Positions 52,215 to 60,062 of a DNA stretch of 64,000 nucleotides are shown here, in pieces. Below the pieces are notes generated by a model. It was not told the DNA's origin, did no database searches, and saw only the letters and a list, made by a program, of their open reading frames with translations. The stretch spans positions 7,538,001 through 7,602,000 of the forward strand of contig NZ_CP076538.1 in assembly GCF_018885265.1 (NCBI RefSeq), written 5' to 3'. The stretch is from Amycolatopsis aidingensis (GTDB lineage: Bacteria; Actinomycetota; Actinomycetes; Mycobacteriales; Pseudonocardiaceae). Each line of letters opens with the position of its first letter. Position 1 is the stretch's first letter. A program made the translations under genes and the position numbers.

Positions 52215-52628
52215 ATGGCTGAGCTAGCGCGCCATCCATATGCTCCGGTCGACCGGCTGACCAGTGTCCCGGCACCGGCCCCGATCCAGGTCGGCGGCAA
52301 CGGCGCAGGCGGTGGCTACAAGTTCGCGCCGGACGAGGTGGACGGCGTCATCGCCAAGTGGCGCGAGCTGCTGGAGGACCTGCGCAACGACGAGCGCGAG
52401 GCGTGGCGGGTCGCCCATGTGCAGCCGCCTGGCCGGGAGTTCGCCAGTGGTGACTTCGTCGACCAGGGCGCCAACCCGTCCGGCAAGACCCTGCTCGAGC
52501 AGCATCAGCGCATGATCGAGTACGTGGAGAACTACATCGAGGCGCTGGAGAAGGCCAGCGGCAAGATCCAGGAGTCCGAGGACGAGGCCGAGCAGACCAT
52601 CGCCAAGCAGGGACAGGGGATCGTGTGA
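52215..52628 (+). CDS. PE-like/ESX-type small substrate protein
   Basis: 137 residues from ATG 52215 (GGGGAA 8-9 bases upstream). No signal peptide. After a flexible 35 residues comes YKFAPDEVDGVIAKWRELLE near 38, then a second helix LLEQHQRMIEYVENYIEALE near 93, giving the two-helix hairpin expected of PE/WXG-like type VII substrates. The position first in a module with DUF3558, PPE-like and EspG proteins supports this. Its stop overlaps the lipoprotein start. Confidence 0.7.
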   Translation: MAELARHPYAPVDRLTSVPAPAPIQVGGNGAGGGYKFAPDEVDGVIAKWRELLEDLRNDEREAWRVAHVQPPGREFASGDFVDQGANPSGKTLLEQHQRMIEYVENYIEALEKASGKIQESEDEAEQTIAKQGQGIV

Positions 52629-53242
52629 CCATGCTCCGCAGCATCCGGTTCGGCGGCGCCGTTGCCGCCGCCCTCCTGCTGGCCGCCTGCGGCGGTGAGA
52701 CCGGGGGCAGCCCGGCGCTGTCCGAGTCCGGGGAGGAGACCTCGGCCGGCTCGTCCCAGCCCCCGCAGTCCGAGCAGGGCGCCGCGCCGCGGGTGCCGGA
52801 GCCGCTGCCGGTGGACGGCATCCTGGCCGACCCGTGCACCGCCCTTTCCGATACGCAGCTCTCCCAGATCGGGCTCACCGCGCCCGGCACGAACCGGGAC
52901 ACCCGGACCGGGCCGGAATGCGTCTGGAAGTCGGCCACCTTCCAGGACAACTCGGTAAGTATCAGCCCGATGACCGCCAACGACAACGGCCTGGACGGGA
53001 TCTACGCGAACGAGCCGGAGGACGAGTACTTCGAGCCGACCACCATCGGCGGCTACCCAGCGGTGTACGCGAACGTCATCGACAGCCGTTCGGACGGCGA
53101 CTGTGTGCTGTGGCTCGGGGTGACCGACCAGCTGGCCGTCAGCGTCATCACACAGATCGCGCGCGGACCGAACGAAACCGACCCATGCCCGGTCAACGAG
53201 CGGGTAGGGGAAGCGATGATCGAGCAGCTCAAGAGGGGTTGA
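52625..53242 (+). CDS. DUF3558 lipoprotein
   Basis: 205 residues, GTG start overlapping the previous stop. Lipoprotein signal with lipobox LLLAACGG (Cys near residue 22). A Ser/Glu/Pro linker leads to the DUF3558 fold: ILADPCTALSDTQLSQIGL near 66, PECVWKS near 96, two further Cys (GDCVLWLG, TDPCPVNE) likely in disulfides. DUF3558 lipoproteins are common beside ESX genes in Pseudonocardiaceae; role unknown. Confidence 0.85.
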   Translation: MTMLRSIRFGGAVAAALLLAACGGETGGSPALSESGEETSAGSSQPPQSEQGAAPRVPEPLPVDGILADPCTALSDTQLSQIGLTAPGTNRDTRTGPECVWKSATFQDNSVSISPMTANDNGLDGIYANEPEDEYFEPTTIGGYPAVYANVIDSRSDGDCVLWLGVTDQLAVSVITQIARGPNETDPCPVNERVGEAMIEQLKRG

Positions 53243-53247
53243 GTGGG

Positions 53248-54687
53248 ATGCCGAACGACGCTTACCAAGCCGGTCGCACGATCACGACGGTCGGCACCTA
53301 CGCCGGTGCCGGCGCGGCCATCGGCTCGGTCGTGCCCGGGGTCGGCACGGCCGTCGGCGCCGCGGGCGGGGCCGTCGTGGGTGGGCTGGTCAGCCTGTTC
53401 GGCGGCGGGCCGGAGGCCCAGCAGCACGAGTCGAACGTCGGCGGACGCTCGATCGACGCGCGGCAGATCTGGGAGCAGATCCACCCCGGCAGTTCCACCT
53501 CGGTGCGCGACGGCGCGGACGCGGCCAACAACCTGCAGCGGGTGCACCACGACCGGGCCGGCCAGATCGACGCCCTGAACCGGATGATGGACGAGGCCTG
53601 GACCGGGGACGCGGGCGCGCAGGCGCAGGCAGGCGCCCACCCGCTCGGCATCTGGCTGCGCGACTCGGCGAGCAACCTGGAACAGAGCTCGACCTACCTG
53701 AACAGCCAGGGCGACTCCTTCGACACGGCGAAGTCCCAGGTGCAGGAGATCTCCGCGGAACCACCGGAGGCCGGGTTCCTGGACGGGATCAACCCGTTCA
53801 GCGACAAGGACGAGGAGATCGAGGAGTACAACCGGGTCGGCCAGTCCAACGTCCAGGCGTTCAACGCCTACTACCAGGCGAGCATGCAGAACGCGGCGAG
53901 CATGCCGCAGTACGGAGCCTGGGAGGGCAACAACATCTCGGACGGGAACATCGAGACCCCGGAGATCCACAAGCCCGGCCCCGGTGACGACGGCCGGAGT
54001 GGCGACATCCCGCCGGGCGGTACCGGGAACATCCCTTCCGGCACGGGCAACATCCCGTCGGGTACCGGCAACATCCCGGCGGCCGGCGGGAACATCCCCG
54101 GTGGCGGTGGCAACCTTCCCGGCAACGTGCCCGGCACGGGCAACATTCCGGGCCCCGGCAACATCCCCGGTACCGGCAACGTCCCCGGGCCTGGGGGTTA
54201 CCAGCCGAACACGCCGCCCGGCTACCAGCCCGGCACGGTACCCGGCTACCAGTCACCCGGCTGGGACGACGGCACCTCGACTTCCGGTTACACCCCGCCC
54301 AAGATCCCCTCGGCGGACATTCCCGGCGGTGGGGGTGGTGGCTTCGGCCCCGGCGGATCGGGCGGTTTCGGCCCCGGTGGTGGCGCGAGTGGTGGCTTCG
54401 GTCCAGGTGGTTCCGGCGCAGGCGCCGGTCCCGGCGCCGCGACCGGCGCGGTCGCCCCCGGCAGCGGTTCCGGCGCCGGCACAGGTGGCCAGGGTGCCGC
54501 CGGTGGCCGAGGGGGTGCCGGGATGGGCCGGATGGGCGGGATGCCCATGGGCGGTATGGCCGGTGGCGGCCGCGGCGGCCAGGGCGGCGGCGACGAGGAG
54601 CACCAGAACCGCTTCCTGATCGAGGAGGATCCGAACTCGCTGTTCGGATCGGATGAGCTCACCACCCCGCCGGTGATCGGCGAGTAG
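53248..54687 (+). CDS. PPE/WXG-like ESX substrate with Gly-Asn-Ile-Pro repeats
   Basis: 479 residues from ATG 53248. A Gly-rich hydrophobic stretch (about 10-50, GAAIGSVVPGVGTAVGAAGG) precedes a helical domain (about 65-240) with a WxG turn in MMDEAWTGDAGAQAQAG near 118, as in type VII substrates. Residues about 255-320 repeat G-[TP]-GN[IV]PG, then PGYQPG units, a Gly-rich region and a conserved acidic tail EEDPNSLFGSDELTTPPVIG. Probably secreted with the PE-like partner and chaperoned by the EspG encoded next. Confidence 0.75.
   Translation: MPNDAYQAGRTITTVGTYAGAGAAIGSVVPGVGTAVGAAGGAVVGGLVSLFGGGPEAQQHESNVGGRSIDARQIWEQIHPGSSTSVRDGADAANNLQRVHHDRAGQIDALNRMMDEAWTGDAGAQAQAGAHPLGIWLRDSASNLEQSSTYLNSQGDSFDTAKSQVQEISAEPPEAGFLDGINPFSDKDEEIEEYNRVGQSNVQAFNAYYQASMQNAASMPQYGAWEGNNISDGNIETPEIHKPGPGDDGRSGDIPPGGTGNIPSGTGNIPSGTGNIPAAGGNIPGGGGNLPGNVPGTGNIPGPGNIPGTGNVPGPGGYQPNTPPGYQPGTVPGYQSPGWDDGTSTSGYTPPKIPSADIPGGGGGGFGPGGSGGFGPGGGASGGFGPGGSGAGAGPGAATGAVAPGSGSGAGTGGQGAAGGRGGAGMGRMGGMPMGGMAGGGRGGQGGGDEEHQNRFLIEEDPNSLFGSDELTTPPVIGE
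54018..54200 (+). repeat. tandem degenerate repeat coding GNIPG units
   Basis: About nine imperfect 15-21-bp units around GGCAACATCCC code for GTGNIPS, GGNIPG, GNVPG and like units inside the PPE-like gene. Unit length varies, as in slippage-prone surface proteins. Confidence 0.7.
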
Positions 54688-54703
54688 GGATACTGGACCG
54701 AGA

Positions 54704-55492
54704 GTGCTGACCACGCCGCTGAAGTTCACCACCCCGACCCTGCTCAACCTGATCCGGCGCCGGGGCGGGGAACCGCACCAGACCCTCGCGGGCACACCCA
54801 CCTGGCATGACGACCAGGCGCAGCGCACGCTGGACCAGCAGGTCAACGCCGTGCTGACCGAGCATGGTCTGTTGGGCCCGCGTGGCATGGACCGGGACCT
54901 GCTCGCGGTGATCGAGTCGATCTCCCGGCCGCAGCTGGAGTACTACGGCTGGTTCGAGGGGCAGTTCGCAGGCGCACCACCGAACTTCACCGTGCTGGCC
55001 GGCAGCGGCAGCGGCGGCGCATTCGTGCTGGCCCGGTTCATCGCGGACGACGGGGTGCTGATCACCGCGGAGCAGCCGGAGAACCTGCTGCGGGCGTTCA
55101 TCGAGCAGATCCCGCCGGGTCGTCCCGGCGGCGGGCAGGCGCTGGTGGTCGGCAAGAGCGAGTTCCTCAGCGGGCGGCCCGCCGGTTCGGACGGGACGGG
55201 TGCGGGGGTGCTGCGCCCGGCGCCCGGTCAGGACCAGGCCTCCTCGATCCACGAGATCAAGCGCATCCTGCAGGCGGAACGGACCGGGGCCGGCAGCCTG
55301 TACGTGGCCGCGCGCGGGCCGTCCGGGGTGCGGCGGCGCTGCGAGCGTCCGCTGAACTTCATCGACACGGCCGAGGGGCGCTGGCTGATGGAGGAGGTCC
55401 CCGGCCGCGGCGAGCCGCTCGTGGTGTTCACCCCGGCCACCCCGCAGCTGCTCGCCGAGCGGCTGCGCAACGCGCAGGGCGCCCTCGGCTGA
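54704..55492 (+). CDS. EspG-family ESX secretion chaperone
   Basis: 262 residues, GTG start 16 bp after the PPE-like gene. Matches the EspG (PF14011) plan: LKFTTPTLLNLIRRRGGEPH near 6, DRDLLAVIESISRPQLEYYG near 64 with GWFEG, GGAFVLARFIADDGVLIT near 103, and the C-terminal FIDTAEGRWLMEEVPGRGEP near 222. EspG binds PE-PPE pairs in the cytosol and brings them to the ESX machine. No eccB/C/D/E or mycP genes are in the window, so secretion must rely on a distant ESX system. Confidence 0.85.
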   Translation: MLTTPLKFTTPTLLNLIRRRGGEPHQTLAGTPTWHDDQAQRTLDQQVNAVLTEHGLLGPRGMDRDLLAVIESISRPQLEYYGWFEGQFAGAPPNFTVLAGSGSGGAFVLARFIADDGVLITAEQPENLLRAFIEQIPPGRPGGGQALVVGKSEFLSGRPAGSDGTGAGVLRPAPGQDQASSIHEIKRILQAERTGAGSLYVAARGPSGVRRRCERPLNFIDTAEGRWLMEEVPGRGEPLVVFTPATPQLLAERLRNAQGALG

Positions 55493-55618
55493 CCGCCTGC
55501 TCCCGACCCGGACAGGGTCCGGCAGGTCGGCTACGGAAAGTAGCGCCACCCTTGCCACACCGGCCGGTACCCAACGCCCGTTCAGCCCAGCGGGCGGCTG
55601 CCCTACGTTCCGTAGCTT

Positions 55619-55841
55619 TTATCCACAGGTGCTGTGGGCCGGCGCGGCCGACGGCCCACGCGACACGCCGGATCGGCGCTCGGCGCGACACGCCGCACGA
55701 ACTACGAAGAAGTTCTCCACAGTTTACCCACAGGGCTTGACCTGCGGTTTCGCTAACAACTTCCCGGGCTGTCCCCAGGTTGTACACAGGTAGAGCGACG
55801 CTTGTGACTCGTTCCGGCCGACCATCAACAGGTAGTCCACA
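55619..55841 (+). promoter_or_regulatory. cluster of five DnaA-box-like sites
   Basis: All point the same way: TTATCCACA (55619-55627, exact consensus), TTCTCCACA (55713-55721), TTACCCACA (55724-55732), TTGTACACA (55780-55788), TAGTCCACA (55833-55841); four of them continue with G or GG. The spacing suggests DnaA regulation of dnaB or a DnaA-titrating locus; an origin role is less likely. Confidence 0.65.
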
Positions 55842-55949
55842 GGCCGGTCCCCAGGCCGGTTTGCACTGCTTCTTCCGGGGGATCTAGCGTGCCGCCGAAC
55901 CGGTCGCGAAACGCCGCCGGAAACTCCCCGCCGAATGACCACAGATCGG

Positions 55950-55955
55950 GTATAA
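55950..55955 (+). promoter_or_regulatory. -10 hexamer TATAAT of dnaB
   Basis: A perfect consensus -10, rare in this GC-rich DNA, 42 bases before the dnaB start. No good -35 is seen, which fits an activated promoter. It overlaps the SOS box by one base. Confidence 0.65.
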
Positions 55956-55970
55956 TCGAACTGGTGTTCG
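55955..55970. promoter_or_regulatory. SOS box (LexA site) at the dnaB promoter
   Basis: TCGAACTGGTGTTCGA is an exact TCGAAC-N4-GTTCGA, the mycobacterial/actinobacterial LexA consensus, and is part of an 18-bp dyad (ATCGAAC-N4-GTTCGAT). It lies at about +1 of the dnaB promoter, where LexA would block transcription. Confidence 0.8.
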
Positions 55971-55997
55971 ATACCATATGAGGAGGTGTACCCGCCG

Positions 55998-58289
55998 GTG
56001 GCGATCACCGATGACCGCGGTCCCGCGTTCGCGACCCCCGAGAACGGCGAGTCCCGGCAAGGCGAGTTCGATCGCCAGCCCCCGCAGGATCTCGCCGCGG
56101 AGCAGTCCGTGCTCGGCGGCATGCTGCTGTCCAAGGACGCCATTGCCGATGTGGTGGAGGTGCTGCGGCCTGGCGACTTCTACCGGCCGGCGCACCAGGC
56201 GGTGTACGACTGCGTGCTGGACCTGTACGGCCGGGGCGAGCCTGCCGACCCGATCACCGTCTCCGCCGAGCTGGAGCGGCGCGGCGAGCTCGGCAGGGTC
56301 GGCGGGGCACCGTATCTGCACACCCTGATCGCCACCGTGCCCACCGCGGCCAACGCCGGTTACTACGCGGAGATCGTGGCCGAGAAGGCGGTGCTGCGCA
56401 GGCTGGTGGAGGCAGGCACCCGGATCGTGCAGTACGGCTACGGCGCGAGCTCCGCCGAGGGCAGCGACGTGAACGAGGTGGTCGACCGCGCCCAGGCCGC
56501 CATCTACGAGGTCACCGAGCGGCGCACCAGCGAGGACTACGTCGCGCTGGAGGAACTGCTGCAACCGACCATGGACGAGATCGACGCGATCGCGTCCCGG
56601 GGCGGCTCGGCGCAGGGGATCCCCACCGGCTTCCTCGACCTGGACGAGGTGACCAACGGCCTGCACGCAGGCCAAATGATCATCATCGCCGCCCGGCCCG
56701 GTGTGGGGAAGGCGCTGGCGCTGGACACCCCGCTGCCCACCCCGGACGGCTGGACCACCATGGGCGCGGTGCGGCCGGGCGACCGGCTGCTCGGATCGGA
56801 CGGCCTGCCGACAACGGTGGTCGCCGCCACCGAGGTCATGCGGCAGCGTCCCTGCTACGAGGTGGAGTTCGCGGACGGCAGCGTGCTGGTCGCGGACGCC
56901 GAGCACCAGTGGCGCACGGCGGACGACGCGGTGCGCACCACCAGGCAACTGGCCGGGCGCACCGGGTGCGCCGTACGCAACGCCGGGCCGCTGCGGCTGC
57001 CGGAGCGGCGGCTGGACCCGCATCCCTACGCCCTCGGCGCCTGGCTCGCCGCCCAGCGGACGAACGGCACCCGGTTCCACCTGGCTGATCCGGAGGTGGT
57101 CACGCGGCTGGAAGGCGAGGCAGGGCTGACCGTATGGCCCACGGCCGGTTCCCGGTTCGTGGCGGAACTGCCCGCGCGCACCGCGCTGGACGCAGCCGAA
57201 CGCGACCGCATCCCGGCGCAGTACCTGCGTGCCTCCTTCGAGCAGCGGCGGGCCCTGCTGGCCGGGCTGCTGGACACCGCGGGCACCGTCGGCCGCGCCG
57301 GCGAGATCCGGCTCGAGCTGCCCGGCACCCGGCTGACCGAGGACGTCCGGGAGCTGATCACCGGACTGGGCTACGGCTGCGGCGCGACCGGCGGGACGCT
57401 GTGCTTCGACACCGAGGAGCGGGTGTTCGGCACCGAGCGCAAGCACCTGCGGCACAAGCGCAGGCTCGGCGGGCGGGCCTGCGCGGAGCCCACCCGGCGG
57501 ATCGTGGACGTGCGCGAGGTGCCCAGCGTGCCGGTGCGCTGCGTGCAGGTGGACGCGGCCGATCACCTCTACCTCGCGGGCCGGTCCATGATCCCGACGC
57601 ACAACTCCACCCTCGGGCTGGACTTCGCCAGGTCCTGCTCGATCCGGCACGGCATGACCAGCGTGATCTTCTCGCTGGAGATGAGCCGCACCGAGATCGT
57701 GATGCGGATGCTCTCGGCCGAGGCCCGGATCCGGTTGCAGGACATGCGCGGTGGCCGGATGTCCGATGACGACTGGACCAGGCTGGCCCGGCGGATGAGC
57801 GAGATCAGCGAGGCACCGCTGTTCATCGACGACTCGCCGAACATGACCATGATGGAGATCAGGGCGAAGGCGCGCAGGCTGAAGCAGCGCAACGACCTGA
57901 AGCTGGTGGTCGTGGACTACATGCAGCTGATGACCTCGGGTAAGCGGGTGGAGTCGCGGCAGCAGGAGGTCTCCGAGTTCTCCCGGCAGCTCAAGCTGCT
58001 CGCCAAGGAGATCGAGGTGCCGGTGGTGGCGATCAGCCAGCTCAACCGTGGCCCCGAACAGCGCACCGACAAGCGGCCGATGTTGTCCGACCTGCGTGAG
58101 TCGGGCTCACTGGAGCAGGACGCGGATATCGTGCTGCTGGTCAACCGGCCGGACGCCTGGGAACGGGACGACCCGCGGGCCGGGGAGGCGGACCTCATCC
58201 TCGCCAAGCACCGCGCGGGCCCGACCTCCACCGTGGTGGTGGCGCACCAGCTGCACTACAGCCGGTTCGCCGACCTGGCTCAGGGCTGA
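55998..58289 (+). CDS. dnaB: replicative DNA helicase DnaB with in-frame intein
   Basis: 763 residues as encoded, 465 after splicing. GTG 55998 is used; an in-frame GTG at 55986 is inside the AGGAGG site. The N-terminal domain (PPQDLAAEQSVLGGMLLSKD near 28) and linker helix are normal. The RecA-like domain is split in its Walker A (ARPGVGK then, after the intein, STLGLDF), with Walker B LKLVVVDYMQLM, AISQLNRGPEQRTDKRP and the Arg-finger region ESGSLEQDADIVLLVNR following. It unwinds DNA at the replication fork. It is active only after splicing. Its own promoter is separate from rplI. Confidence 0.96.
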   Translation: MAITDDRGPAFATPENGESRQGEFDRQPPQDLAAEQSVLGGMLLSKDAIADVVEVLRPGDFYRPAHQAVYDCVLDLYGRGEPADPITVSAELERRGELGRVGGAPYLHTLIATVPTAANAGYYAEIVAEKAVLRRLVEAGTRIVQYGYGASSAEGSDVNEVVDRAQAAIYEVTERRTSEDYVALEELLQPTMDEIDAIASRGGSAQGIPTGFLDLDEVTNGLHAGQMIIIAARPGVGKALALDTPLPTPDGWTTMGAVRPGDRLLGSDGLPTTVVAATEVMRQRPCYEVEFADGSVLVADAEHQWRTADDAVRTTRQLAGRTGCAVRNAGPLRLPERRLDPHPYALGAWLAAQRTNGTRFHLADPEVVTRLEGEAGLTVWPTAGSRFVAELPARTALDAAERDRIPAQYLRASFEQRRALLAGLLDTAGTVGRAGEIRLELPGTRLTEDVRELITGLGYGCGATGGTLCFDTEERVFGTERKHLRHKRRLGGRACAEPTRRIVDVREVPSVPVRCVQVDAADHLYLAGRSMIPTHNSTLGLDFARSCSIRHGMTSVIFSLEMSRTEIVMRMLSAEARIRLQDMRGGRMSDDDWTRLARRMSEISEAPLFIDDSPNMTMMEIRAKARRLKQRNDLKLVVVDYMQLMTSGKRVESRQQEVSEFSRQLKLLAKEIEVPVVAISQLNRGPEQRTDKRPMLSDLRESGSLEQDADIVLLVNRPDAWERDDPRAGEADLILAKHRAGPTSTVVVAHQLHYSRFADLAQG
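56712..57605 (+). other. class 3 intein in DnaB (298 residues) with decayed endonuclease
   Basis: Inserted between Lys238 and Ser537 of the precursor, inside the P-loop GK/ST. It starts with Ala, not Cys or Ser, so class 1 splicing is excluded. The class 3 triplet is present: Trp in VADAEHQW (intein residue 67), Cys in VRCVQVD (277) and Thr in MIPTHN (296); it ends in His-Asn with Ser as +1. The LAGLIDADG motifs are worn: YALGAWLAAQRTNG lacks the first acidic residue and LLAGLLDTAGTV has Ala for the second Asp, so homing is probably lost while splicing is kept. Confidence 0.85.
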
Positions 58290-58377
58290 GCACCACCTTG
58301 TAGGGGTCTCACCGCTGATTTTGGGTGGGCTGGCAGCATGTGGCCCGTCCGCGTGCCGAAAGTGATGGCAGGCACGG

Positions 58378-59217
58378 CTACCCGACGAGTGTTTGGGTGC
58401 CGAGGACGGTGAGCAGTGCGAGGCGTCCGGCGTCGTCGGTATCGGGTTCGGCGGTGTAGATCATGATGCGCAGGTCGCTGCCGGCCACGCTGAGCACGTC
58501 GCAGTCCAGTGTCAGGGGACCTACGTGCGGATGGTCGATGGTCTTGCGGGCCGCCTCGTGGTGGCCGACGGCGCCGGAGTCCCACAGCTTGGCGAACCGG
58601 GCACTGTTCGTGCGTAGTTCCGCGATCAGCCGCTGGAGCCGCTGGTCGGCCGGATACCGGGCAGCGGCGGTGCGCAGGTCGGCGACCTGCGCGGCCTCCA
58701 GCGCGCTCCGGGACTCCGGTGTGTGCCGGACCCGGCTACCCGCGCCGAGGAAATTGCGCCACACGCCGTTGCGCTCGTGACCGCGCCATCCGGACGGATC
58801 ACCCATCAACGCCGCGTACGGCGGGTTGGCCACCAGCAGGGTCCAGCACGCGTCGTAGACCGCCACGGGCGTGCCGACCAGCCGGTCCAGCATCCGCTGC
58901 ACGCTCGGGGTGAGGTACGCGGGCACGGTCTCCGCGCCCAGCGGCATGAGCCCGGCCAGCCGGAACAGGTGCTCCCGCTCGGTTGACGACAGCCGCAGCG
59001 CCCGGGCCAACGCGTCGACGACCTGTGACGACGGGTTGGACGCGCGGCCCTGTTCGAGGCGGGTGACGTAGTCAACGGAGATCCCTGCCAGGCCGGCCAG
59101 CTCCTCGCGGCGTAGTCCGGCCGCGCGCCGGTGTCCGCCAGCCGGCAGCCCGGTCGCCTCGGGCGAGAGCCGGTCACGCCAGCGGCGCACCGCCTGCCCG
59201 AATTCCGTCGTCTCCAT
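58378..59217 (-). CDS. XRE-family regulator with MmyB-like ligand domain
   Basis: 279 residues from ATG 59217. N-terminal HTH (about 30-90: GLRREELAGLAGISVDYVTR and LEQGRASNPSSQVVDALARA) followed by the MmyB-like LBD (PF17765: AYLTPSVQRMLDRLVGTPVA near 118, VYDACWTLLVANPPYAALMG, DPHVGPLTLDCDVL-type region near 232). These bind fatty-acid-like ligands and often control a divergent SDR gene, as here (103-bp gap). Confidence 0.9.
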   Translation of the reverse strand: METTEFGQAVRRWRDRLSPEATGLPAGGHRRAAGLRREELAGLAGISVDYVTRLEQGRASNPSSQVVDALARALRLSSTEREHLFRLAGLMPLGAETVPAYLTPSVQRMLDRLVGTPVAVYDACWTLLVANPPYAALMGDPSGWRGHERNGVWRNFLGAGSRVRHTPESRSALEAAQVADLRTAAARYPADQRLQRLIAELRTNSARFAKLWDSGAVGHHEAARKTIDHPHVGPLTLDCDVLSVAGSDLRIMIYTAEPDTDDAGRLALLTVLGTQTLVG

Positions 59218-59320
59218 GGCAACCAGTGTGCAGCGCCGACCGGCGGGCTGCCTGGTACCGGCAGTCCCAGGAAGGGCAGGCGACTGGCTGACCACGCCAC
59301 GCGAGCCGAACCTGTAAGAC

Positions 59321-60028
59321 ATGACAACGACATTGATCACCGGAGGGAACAAGGGGCTCGGCTTCGAGACCGCCCGCCGACTCATCGCCGCAGGCCACAC
59401 CGTCTACATCGGCAGCAGGGACACAGAACGTGGACGCCGAGCCGCCGAGCGACTGGGTGCGCGAATGGCCCTCATCGACGTCACCGACGACGCCACCGTT
59501 ACGGCCGCGGTGAAAGCTATCGAGGCGGACGGCGGCCTGGACGTGCTGGTCAACAACGCCGGCATCGAAGGGCGGACGGAGAACGCCGGTGTGCTCGGCC
59601 CCGCGGAGACCACCGCCGACTTCATGCGGACAATCTTCGACACGAACGTCTTCGGCTTGGTGCGCGTCACCCACGCGTTCCTGCCACTGCTCGAACACTC
59701 CGCCGCCCCGGTGATCGTGAACGTCAGCAGCGGCCTGGCCTCGATCAACCGAGTCGCCACCCCGGGCACGCCGACCTACGCATACCCCGGAGTCGCCTAC
59801 CCGGCATCGAAGACCGCAGTCAACATGATCACCGTGCAGTACGCGAAGGCGTTCCCGAACATCCGGATCAACGCAGTGGAGCCCGGCTACACCAAAACGG
59901 ACCTCAACGGGAACACCGGCACGCAGACTGTCGAAGAAGGCACCGAGATCATCGTCCGCATGGCACAGATCGGTCCAGACGGTCCCACCGGAGGCTACTT
60001 CGACGCCGCAAATCCCCTTCCCTGGTAG
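59321..60028 (+). CDS. short-chain dehydrogenase/reductase
   Basis: 235 residues. TGGNKGLG near 7, DVLVNNAG near 74, IVNVSSGLASI near 131 with the catalytic Ser, YPASK near 163 and NAVEPGYTKTDLNGN near 186. NADP(H)-dependent; substrate unknown. No Shine-Dalgarno; probably leaderless from TGTAAGAC just upstream. Probably controlled by the divergent MmyB-type regulator. Confidence 0.9.
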   Translation: MTTTLITGGNKGLGFETARRLIAAGHTVYIGSRDTERGRRAAERLGARMALIDVTDDATVTAAVKAIEADGGLDVLVNNAGIEGRTENAGVLGPAETTADFMRTIFDTNVFGLVRVTHAFLPLLEHSAAPVIVNVSSGLASINRVATPGTPTYAYPGVAYPASKTAVNMITVQYAKAFPNIRINAVEPGYTKTDLNGNTGTQTVEEGTEIIVRMAQIGPDGPTGGYFDAANPLPW

Positions 60029-60062
60029 GAAGCACACCTGCTGCCGACCTGACGGGCCGGTC

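Larger units (their letters stand above)
55493..55997. other. 505-bp control region upstream of dnaB
   Basis: No gene. It is less GC-rich than its surroundings in its middle and holds five DnaA-box-like sites (55619-55841), a TATAAT -10 (55950-55955), an SOS box (55955-55970) and the AGGAGG ribosome site of dnaB (55981-55986). Confidence 0.75.

Noticed and set aside
54018..54200. Regular repeats considered as a CRISPR array
   Set aside because: Units are in frame, of variable length, without spacers, and code for GNIPG; no cas genes.
55493..55997. dnaB upstream region considered as the chromosomal origin
   Set aside because: In actinobacteria oriC lies between dnaA and dnaN; five boxes and no long AT-rich tract are too few.
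37407..58289. Core region considered as horizontally acquired
   Set aside because: Gene order follows the mycobacterial ino1-dnaB segment and codon use is uniform; only the ESX module and surface proteins are additions.
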